A DNA stretch of 36,343 nt from Nitrospirota bacterium (GTDB lineage: Bacteria; Nitrospirota; Thermodesulfovibrionia; UBA6902): contig JACRLN010000013.1 in the NCBI GenBank assembly GCA_016215115.1, positions 1-36,343 of the forward strand, written 5' to 3'. A program made the position numbers and the translations under genes. Shown in pieces: positions 1 to 5,598 of the stretch. Under the pieces are notes generated by a model. The model made no database searches. It was not told the origin of the DNA and saw nothing but the letters and a program-made list of their open reading frames with translations. Numbering within the stretch: position 1 is the stretch's first letter; every line of letters starts with the position of its first letter.

Positions 1-25
1 CAAATAATTTCGGAGGTAGAGATAT

Positions 26-1369
26 ATGGAGAGTGTTCTCAGGAAAGTTGAAGAGCTTGCTTTAGTGCATGACAAGGTAGATCCGAAAATCGTCAAAGAA
101 AAGAATATCAAACTGGGTTTGAGAAATGAAGATGGTTCAGGGGTATTCGTAGGTATCACGAGCAAAGGACAGGTTATAGGATATGAGAAAATCATAACCG
201 GAGATGGCACACAAAAATTGAATCCCATACCCGGGAAGCTTTACTATTGCGGTTATGATGTTGAAGATTTAGTGAGGGAAAAAGAAAGTGAGAAACGATT
301 TGGATTTGAAGAAACAATTTACCTGCTTTTAACCGGTGAACTCCCGTCAACAGGAGACTTGAGAAGCTTTTCAAAAGAGCTTGGGAAAAGACGTGCGCTT
401 CCGGAAGAAATGAAAGAAATAATACTCAACAGGCCCAGGCATGATGATCAAATGTGTTCGCTTCACACCATTGTATCGGCAATGCATCTTTTTGATAAAA
501 ATCCGAATTCAACGGATATCAGGGATGTAACAAGACAGTGCATAGATTTAATAGCAAAGTTTCCGACAATAATAGCTTACAACTACAAGAAAAAACTGAT
601 GAAGAAAAATGACACTAAAAAACTGACAGAACCGGACCCGGACCTCAGCAGCGCTGAAAACTTTCTGTACATGCTGTCCGGCAAGGTCCCTGACAGGTTC
701 ACGGCAGAACTGTTTGACACTATGCTGATATTCCACGCCGAGCACGGCGGAGGCAACAACTCTACTTTTACAACAAGGTGCGTCTCTTCTTCCGGGGCTA
801 ACACATATATGGCAATATGCGCCGGGATCGGCTCTCTTTCAGGCCACCTTCATGGAGGGGCCAACGAGGCCGTAGTCAGGATGATAAGTGACATCAAGCG
901 AAGAGTAAAAGACTGGGAAAGTGATGAAGAAGTAAAAGCTTACCTTGAGAGGATGCTAGACAAAAAAGCAGGTGACAGGTCCGGAAAGATTTACGGGCTT
1001 GGACATGCCGTTTATACCTTATCAGACCCGCGCGCGGTATTTCTGGAAGTAAAAGGAGAAGAGCTTGCAAAATTGTATGGAAGAGAAAAAGAGTTTTCGC
1101 TTTACAGAAAAATTGCAAAGATAGCTCCCCAGCTTGTTAAGGACAAGAAAGGCAAAGTTGTATGCACGAATGTTGATTTTTACTCCGGTTTTGTCTACCA
1201 GTGCATGGGGATACCAAAAGAGCTTTTCACTCCGATATTTGCAATGGCACGTGTCTCAGGCTGGTCCGCACACAGGATTGAGGAGATTGTGCAGGGAAGG
1301 ATTATAAGGCCTTCATATTTTTCATCATTGAAAGGAATGAGGAAATACATCCCCATGTCCAAACGCTGA
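26..1369 (+). CDS. gltA: Citrate synthase
   Basis: Condenses acetyl-CoA with oxaloacetate to give citrate, the entry step of the TCA cycle, in the cytoplasm. The 447-residue product carries the family's two catalytic histidine regions: HAEHGGGNNS (His237/His240) and GLGHAVY (His327). The catalytic aspartate region TNVDFYSG and the Arg-containing C-terminal end follow. An N-terminal extension of about 60 residues precedes the core, which makes it somewhat longer than the compact bacterial type. The ATG at 26 follows a good Shine-Dalgarno (CGGAGG). The 2-methylcitrate synthases are close relatives, and the sequence alone does not fully exclude that activity. The next gene has its own promoter, so this one probably ends its transcription unit. 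Confidence 0.93.
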   Translation: MESVLRKVEELALVHDKVDPKIVKEKNIKLGLRNEDGSGVFVGITSKGQVIGYEKIITGDGTQKLNPIPGKLYYCGYDVEDLVREKESEKRFGFEETIYLLLTGELPSTGDLRSFSKELGKRRALPEEMKEIILNRPRHDDQMCSLHTIVSAMHLFDKNPNSTDIRDVTRQCIDLIAKFPTIIAYNYKKKLMKKNDTKKLTEPDPDLSSAENFLYMLSGKVPDRFTAELFDTMLIFHAEHGGGNNSTFTTRCVSSSGANTYMAICAGIGSLSGHLHGGANEAVVRMISDIKRRVKDWESDEEVKAYLERMLDKKAGDRSGKIYGLGHAVYTLSDPRAVFLEVKGEELAKLYGREKEFSLYRKIAKIAPQLVKDKKGKVVCTNVDFYSGFVYQCMGIPKELFTPIFAMARVSGWSAHRIEEIVQGRIIRPSYFSSLKGMRKYIPMSKR

Positions 1370-1403
1370 GGGCTCAACTTTTTTCGTTCTTTTCTAACAT
1401 GCC

Positions 1404-1431
1404 TTGACAGCAGTTAATATTGAGTTATAAA
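1404..1431 (+). promoter_or_regulatory. Sigma-70-type promoter before the NDP-kinase-like gene
   Basis: TTGACA at 1404-1409 and TATAAA at 1426-1431 are separated by 16 bases. Transcription would start about 80 bases before the ATG at 1522. Confidence 0.55.
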
Positions 1432-1521
1432 GTTAAAGATTAATTTTTAAGTCGGTAAGTCCTATACATCGGAATGGGACCACATAATTCAGAACAATTC
1501 TTGTGAAAGAGGTGATTTTGC

Positions 1522-2256
1522 ATGGACAGAAAAATACTTGAACAGACCCTTGTGCTTATCAAACCTGATGCCCTTAAGAATTCGCTGACGGGTTATATAC
1601 TTTCTCAACTTTCCGAATTTCATACAGGTTTGCGTTTTGCCGGGACAAAGATTGTCCATGTCAGTAAAATGCTTGCTGAGGAACACTATGCTGAACATCG
1701 GGGAAAGGTTTTTTTCCCTTCTCTTCTGGATTATATCATGGGGAATTTACATTATCCTGATGAACCGGAAAAGCATAGAGTGATTGCGATTGTGTATCAG
1801 GGGACGGATACAGTAAAAAAGATACGTGATATAGTGGGTCCGACGAATCCCCATATCGCCAGAGAGCAAAAGCCTGGATGCATCCGTGCATTAGGGACAG
1901 TGGTTCCTCTCAAGGATGCGGAAGGAACTGTAATCGGTGAGCGCATGGACAACCTCATTCATGCTTCTGCTAATGACAGTGACGCTGAAAGAGAAATAAA
2001 GCTCTGGTTCAGGCCTAATGATATCCCCCCATTCATGCATGCCTATCCCACCGGTGTAAGCAAGGACTACTACTTTTTTAAGAACAATAAACTTTACATG
2101 AAGGATGAGCCGGGCAGCATCTGTTTTCTCGTTCCCGGGGATACTGTCTGGAAGTCAGACCTCGAAACGCTGCGCTTGCTGCAACAAGGAATTTCAGCGC
2201 CTTGCTCTCTTTCATCAGTCGTTGCCAAATACCTCATCAACGAAAAGAGGGAATGA
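1522..2256 (+). CDS. Nucleoside-diphosphate-kinase-like protein, extended
   Basis: The first ~165 residues resemble nucleoside diphosphate kinase, which passes the gamma phosphate between NTPs and NDPs through a phospho-histidine. VLIKPDAL (Lys14) matches the N-terminal motif, and NLIHASANDSDAE (His147) matches the active-site N-x-x-H-x-S-D-S region, followed by EIKLWF as in the family. The protein is 244 residues against about 140 for ordinary NDK. It has an insertion in the middle (roughly residues 60-90) and a C-terminal extension of about 75 residues that I do not recognise. The ATG follows AGAGGTG. The active-site Ser-Asp spacing is altered (HASANDSD), so normal kinase activity is inferred rather than certain. 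Confidence 0.8.
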   Translation: MDRKILEQTLVLIKPDALKNSLTGYILSQLSEFHTGLRFAGTKIVHVSKMLAEEHYAEHRGKVFFPSLLDYIMGNLHYPDEPEKHRVIAIVYQGTDTVKKIRDIVGPTNPHIAREQKPGCIRALGTVVPLKDAEGTVIGERMDNLIHASANDSDAEREIKLWFRPNDIPPFMHAYPTGVSKDYYFFKNNKLYMKDEPGSICFLVPGDTVWKSDLETLRLLQQGISAPCSLSSVVAKYLINEKRE

Positions 2257-2278
2257 CAATAAAAGCAATAATTCAAAT

Positions 2279-3271
2279 TTAAGACAACTTCAGGTTCATC
2301 GCTCTTCTTGCCTTCTCCATTGTTTCAGAAGCGGTTTCCCCTGCTTTTTTGGAACCTGATGCAATTATATCTTCGAGATAGTCGGGTTTTTCCAGAAAAT
2401 ACTTCCGTTTCTCCCAGATCGGTTCTAACACCGCAAAAAGGTTTTTTATCAAAATCTTTTTGCAGCCAATACACCCGATACCGGCTGTACGGCATCCTTC
2501 GGCAACTTCATTCTGTTCTTCTTTGGAAGAAAATATTTTGTGCAAATGGTAAACCGGAGAAAGCTCGGGATCGCCTTTGTCTGTGCGTTTTATCCTCTGC
2601 GGGTCTGTCATCATTGTTTTAACCTTATGTTCAACTTCTTTTGATGAATCAGAGAGGTAAATACAATTGTCATATGTTTTACTCATCTTCCTTCCGTCAA
2701 TGCCCGGCACTTTTGGAAACTGTGTTAGAAGCGCTTCAGGTTCAGGAAATACCTCGCCATAAAAATGATTGAACCTCCTGCGAATCTCTCTTGTAATCTC
2801 CAGATGCGGTACCTGATCAACGCCGACAGGTACATAATTGGCTTTATAAATTAAAATGTCCGCTGATTGAAGCAGGGGATAACCGAGAAATCCATATGTG
2901 TTGAGGTCTTTATCTGTTACAGCCTCCTGCTTTTCTTTGAAAGAAGGCACACGCTCAAGCCATCCGAGAGGTGTTATCATTGAAAGCAAAACATGAAGTT
3001 CAGCGTGTTCAAGAACGTGTGACTGCTGAAAGATTGTTGCTTTCTCAGGATCAAGGCCCGCAGCAAGACAATTAACCAGTACATCTTTGATGTACTCTTG
3101 CAATTGCGCAGTGTCGGCATATTGAGATGTAAGCGCATGCCAGTCGGCAATAAAATAATAACATTCGTATTGCTCCTGCAATTTTACCCAGTTTTGCAAG
3201 GCGCCGACGAGGTTGCCTATATGCAGCTTCCCGCTGGGCTGTATTCCGCTGAGAACCCTTTGTTTTGACAA
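2279..3271 (-). CDS. trpS: Tryptophanyl-tRNA synthetase
   Basis: Class I synthetase that charges tRNA-Trp. The protein begins SKQRVLSGIQPSGKLHIGN, which contains the HIGH-type motif, and carries the KMSKS-type motif as GRKMSKT, with the expected Rossmann core between. I place the start at the TTG at 3271, because AAGGAG lies 8 bases upstream and the product is then 330 residues, the usual TrpRS length. The open frame continues upstream to an ATG at 3382, but those 37 extra codons simply translate an intergenic palindromic repeat and are not expected in the protein. It lies downstream of the membrane protease gene on the same strand and may share its transcript. Confidence 0.93.
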   Translation of the reverse strand: MSKQRVLSGIQPSGKLHIGNLVGALQNWVKLQEQYECYYFIADWHALTSQYADTAQLQEYIKDVLVNCLAAGLDPEKATIFQQSHVLEHAELHVLLSMITPLGWLERVPSFKEKQEAVTDKDLNTYGFLGYPLLQSADILIYKANYVPVGVDQVPHLEITREIRRRFNHFYGEVFPEPEALLTQFPKVPGIDGRKMSKTYDNCIYLSDSSKEVEHKVKTMMTDPQRIKRTDKGDPELSPVYHLHKIFSSKEEQNEVAEGCRTAGIGCIGCKKILIKNLFAVLEPIWEKRKYFLEKPDYLEDIIASGSKKAGETASETMEKARRAMNLKLS

Positions 3272-3317
3272 CTTATGATCTCCTTGGATTTTGGTTCTAA
3301 AAGTGTTTCCTTTTTTT

Positions 3318-3374
3318 GTCATTCCCGTGAAAACGGGAATCCAGACTTGATCCCGGATCAAGCCCAGAATGACA
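3318..3374. repeat. Dispersed palindromic repeat, family A (copy 1)
   Basis: Begins GTCATTCCCGTG and folds on CGGGAAT, then runs through CCAG and ends in AATGACA. The same outer and inner motifs recur at seven other places in this window, mostly between genes. Confidence 0.85.
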
Positions 3375-3411
3375 GCAAGCAATGAAATAATACAAAAATA
3401 TAATGTCTATT

Positions 3412-4083
3412 TCAAAACAACTGCAGTAATGCCAAAAACAGTCTTACAAGAGGCATAACAAAATAATTCGCAATACCCAGGTAAATCAGGACAATTACTA
3501 TTATAAAGCCATATGGCTCGATCCTGCTATAGGAAACAGCCTGTTTATGAGGCAGAAAACCGACAAGCACCCTGCCGCCATCAAGAGGTGGAATAGGTAT
3601 TAAATTGAAGGCCGCCAGGACAACATTAAATATGATACTTGATGTCAGCATCAGCGTCAAAGGCTTAAGGACCGTTGTAGTGACAATTCCGGGAAAAAAC
3701 ACAGACGACGGTATTACAATGAACTTGAGAATTAACATGCTTAATATCGCAAGCAGGATATTTGTAATCGGACCGGCTGCTGCTGAGATAGCCATGTCTC
3801 TTTTAGGGTCCTTAAAGTTTGACGGGTTGATCGGGACAGGTTTGGCATATCCAAAAACGAACTGTCCATTTGTTAAAACAATCATCATAAGAGGAAGCAG
3901 TATCGTGCCTACCGGATCAATATGTGCTATAGGATTAAGCGTAAGCCTCCCCATCATTTTAGCGGTAGGATCGCCGAGCCTGTTAGCAACAAAACCATGA
4001 GACACCTCATGGAATGTTATTGCTATCAGCACCGGCAAAGCCGATATGGCCAATTGTCTGACTATATTTGCTATATCCATCAT
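3412..4083 (-). CDS. Site-2-protease-type membrane metalloprotease (M50, YwhC-like)
   Basis: Polytopic membrane zinc protease of 223 residues. The zinc motif HEVSH is at residues 25-29 in the first membrane segment, and the third ligand region is NLIPIPPLDGGR near residue 165. There are about five to six hydrophobic segments in all. This short, PDZ-less form is the usual partner upstream of trpS and the scpAB genes in many bacteria, but its substrate is unknown. Two adjacent ATG codons (4083 and 4080) are possible starts and neither has a clear Shine-Dalgarno. Confidence 0.88.
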   Translation of the reverse strand: MMDIANIVRQLAISALPVLIAITFHEVSHGFVANRLGDPTAKMMGRLTLNPIAHIDPVGTILLPLMMIVLTNGQFVFGYAKPVPINPSNFKDPKRDMAISAAAGPITNILLAILSMLILKFIVIPSSVFFPGIVTTTVLKPLTLMLTSSIIFNVVLAAFNLIPIPPLDGGRVLVGFLPHKQAVSYSRIEPYGFIIVIVLIYLGIANYFVMPLVRLFLALLQLF

Positions 4084-4206
4084 TTTGAATCAGTTATTGT
4101 ACCCTAAATGTAATGATTTAGGTAAGGGCGGACCATGAAATTATTTTTTGGATACTGATTATAAATACTATTTACAATTTCATGGAAAAAAAATGGGAAA
4201 AAATGA

Positions 4207-4236
4207 TTGACAACCACTTGCATCATTGGAGATAAT
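4207..4236 (+). promoter_or_regulatory. Sigma-70-type promoter at the head of the selenium/formate island
   Basis: TTGACA at 4207-4212 and GATAAT at 4231-4236 are 18 bases apart. The predicted start near 4243 lies just before a full-strength Shine-Dalgarno (AAAGGAGGTGA, 4264-4274). It points toward the tRNA gene and the fdh-selD-yedF genes. No better promoter is visible closer to them, so it may drive the whole island. Confidence 0.55.
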
Positions 4237-4256
4237 AGCGTACATTTCTTTTCAAC

Positions 4257-4496
4257 TTAGATAAAAGGAGGTGAACCGGATTGCCTACAGTTTCCTGTTT
4301 TAATATATTCAACACAGATTCCGGCTGAAGTAGTAAAAGAAACCTGGTCCAGGTTTGCCGGCTGAGGAGACTGTGCGGTCTGCTGTTCACGTTCCGAGTC
4401 TTTTAAAACGCATCTCTCTTCACGATCATATCCACCCAGTCTACCAGCCGCAAGATAACTATAATCCGTTGTAATTGACCATACAGTAAATGCCAT
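4257..4496 (-). CDS. Possible small ORF, unknown (79 aa)
   Basis: An open frame with an ATG and AAAGGA about 12 bases upstream. The product is hydrophilic, has no signal peptide or membrane segment, and contains three scattered cysteines. I do not recognise it. A promoter and a strong ribosome site on the opposite strand argue that the + strand of this stretch is the transcribed one, so this may be a chance frame. Confidence 0.2.
   Translation of the reverse strand: MAFTVWSITTDYSYLAAGRLGGYDREERCVLKDSEREQQTAQSPQPANLDQVSFTTSAGICVEYIKTGNCRQSGSPPFI
4281..4406 (+). other. Possible leader ORF with in-frame UGA and SECIS-like hairpin
   Basis: A TTG at 4281 sits 9 bases after a perfect Shine-Dalgarno and about 38 bases after a predicted transcription start. 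Translation gives 15 codons (MPTVSCFNIFNTDSG) and then UGA at 4326-4328. If UGA is read through, the frame runs to TAA at 4404-4406, 41 residues in total. From 4340 to 4356 there is a perfect 7-bp hairpin with loop GUC, whose loop begins 18 bases after the UGA, close to the 17 bases seen in selD downstream. I do not recognise the peptide. It could be a selenoprotein, a selenium-sensing leader peptide or chance. Confidence 0.3.
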
Positions 4497-4546
4497 TCGT
4501 CATTTTCCTTTGGTCATTGTTCATATGTCATTTGAAATTATTAATC

Positions 4547-4642
4547 GGGGGGTATGGGACTGGTGTCCCTCCTGGTCTGCAAAACCAGAGACAGGATGCG
4601 CAAAAGCGTTCTGGTGGGTTTGATTCCCACTGCCCCTCTCCA
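4547..4642 (+). tRNA. Selenocysteine-type tRNA with Cys anticodon GCA and discriminator U
   Basis: Folds as a 96-nt tRNA. The acceptor is 8 bp (4547-4554 with 4631-4638, G-U at pairs 2 and 7). The D-stem is 5 bp (4556-4560/4565-4569) plus a T-T mismatch, with the 4-nt loop TGGT. The anticodon stem is 5 bp (4572-4576/4584-4588) with loop CTGCAAA, anticodon GCA at 4579-4581. The variable stem is 8 bp (4592-4599/4606-4613) and the T-stem 5 bp (4614-4618/4626-4630). Discriminator is T4639, and CCA is encoded at 4640-4642. The 8+5 acceptor branch, tiny D-loop and long variable arm are hallmarks of bacterial tRNA-Sec, which normally has anticodon UCA and G at the discriminator. GCA plus U73 are instead the main cysteinyl-tRNA synthetase identity elements. 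The T-loop is TTTGATT, with U where C56 is normal. It precedes fdh and selD on the same strand. Whether it carries Ser/Sec or Cys is not decided by sequence. Confidence 0.9.
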
Positions 4643-4783
4643 GTACCTATAATGTACGAATAATGTACGAAATAAATCAGATCGGCACGAGAGGAAGGGA
4701 GGCAGTGGCTACCTGATGCAGTCAAAAGGAGCTAACGCTTCAGTGAAAGATGAGATAAATTCAAGAAAAGGAGGCTAACACTT

Positions 4784-5539
4784 ATGACAACAAAAAGTTT
4801 AACAAGAAGGGAATTGCTGACCGGCACAGGAAAGCTTGTTGTCGGGACAGCAGTTGTAGCTGGTGTTTCAGCAGGCATGAATATATTTTCCAACGCTGAG
4901 GGGTCGGTGCCCCAACAGTTGCCATGGCCATATGAAAAATTAGAACCGGAAGAAGTTGGGAAAATAGCCTACGACGGGTGGTATAAGGCATTCTGCTCTT
5001 ACGGTGTTGCAAGCGGAATACTAACATCTCTTCAAAAAAAAATAGGGGAACCTTATACACAACTGCCGGTCGAGGGTCTTAGGCTTGGTGAAGGCGGGCT
5101 TGTTGGCTGGGGCACCTTATGCGGCTCACTGCTCGGGGCAACGGTAGCAGTAGGCTTTATCGCACCTTACGATGTAGGGAAACAGATTATGAACGAAATG
5201 CTTCAGTGGTACAGTGATACAGAGCTTCCTATCTATAAGCCCTCAAATCCAAAGGCAACGGTTGCGGTACAAACCACAAGCAATTCGCCTCTTTGCCACC
5301 TTTCAGTCGGCAAATGGACCAAGGCTGCCAGCAAATCATTGGGAAGCCCCGAACGGAAAGACCGTTGTGCACGTGTTACGGCAGATGTTGCGATGAAAAC
5401 AGTCATGCTTTTGAATGACTGGAAAGATGGGAAGTTCAGGTCTGATCGCAAACTTCCCTCAGCGCTATATGGAATTACCGCCCAGCACAACTGCAATGAA
5501 TGCCATACTCATGAAATCCCAGAGGCGATCAAACAGTAG
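4784..5539 (+). CDS. Tat-exported split-Soret-cytochrome-like protein (C_GCAxxG_C_C family)
   Basis: The N-terminus TRRELLTGTGKLVVG is a twin-arginine signal followed by a hydrophobic stretch, so the protein is probably exported folded. The body matches the C_GCAxxG_C_C family to which split-Soret cytochrome c belongs: FCSYGVASG, then WGTLCGSLLGA, then single cysteines in SPLCHLS and DRCARV. A c-type heme site CNECH lies near the C-terminus. Length is 251 residues. The ATG follows AAGGAGG. It sits between the tRNA and the formate dehydrogenase gene, so electron transfer or a redox role with that enzyme is a reasonable inference. A stable hairpin separates the two genes. Confidence 0.82.
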   Translation: MTTKSLTRRELLTGTGKLVVGTAVVAGVSAGMNIFSNAEGSVPQQLPWPYEKLEPEEVGKIAYDGWYKAFCSYGVASGILTSLQKKIGEPYTQLPVEGLRLGEGGLVGWGTLCGSLLGATVAVGFIAPYDVGKQIMNEMLQWYSDTELPIYKPSNPKATVAVQTTSNSPLCHLSVGKWTKAASKSLGSPERKDRCARVTADVAMKTVMLLNDWKDGKFRSDRKLPSALYGITAQHNCNECHTHEIPEAIKQ

Positions 5540-5549
5540 CAGTTATAGA

Positions 5550-5566
5550 GGGGGGCTATCCCCCCC
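5550..5566 (+). terminator. G/C hairpin between cytochrome and fdh genes
   Basis: GGGGGG and CCCCCC with the loop CTAT, followed by TTTATAAT. The T run is short, so this may be a partial terminator or an mRNA-stabilising hairpin that reduces downstream expression rather than a full stop. Confidence 0.45.
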
Positions 5567-5598
5567 TTTATAATTTGAAAGGAGAAATATAAAAGGAT

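Noticed and set aside
3272-3382. N-terminal extension of trpS to the ATG at 3382
   Set aside because: The extra codons translate a family A repeat and lack a ribosome site, while the TTG at 3271 has AAGGAG at good spacing.
4547-4642. An ordinary tRNA-Cys or a tRNA-Ser/Leu with long arm
   Set aside because: The 8+5 bp acceptor branch, 4-nt D-loop and length of 96 nt do not fit class I tRNA-Cys or normal class II tRNAs; the anticodon is GCA, not a Ser or Leu anticodon.
4528-4725. 65-residue minus-strand ORF across the tRNA gene
   Set aside because: It lies opposite a complete tRNA fold and has no recognisable protein features.
4643-4783. Possible riboswitch (for example molybdenum-cofactor type) before the cytochrome/fdh genes
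   Set aside because: Some pairing is possible, and AAAAGGAG-CTAAC occurs twice, but I could not match a known aptamer's conserved core.
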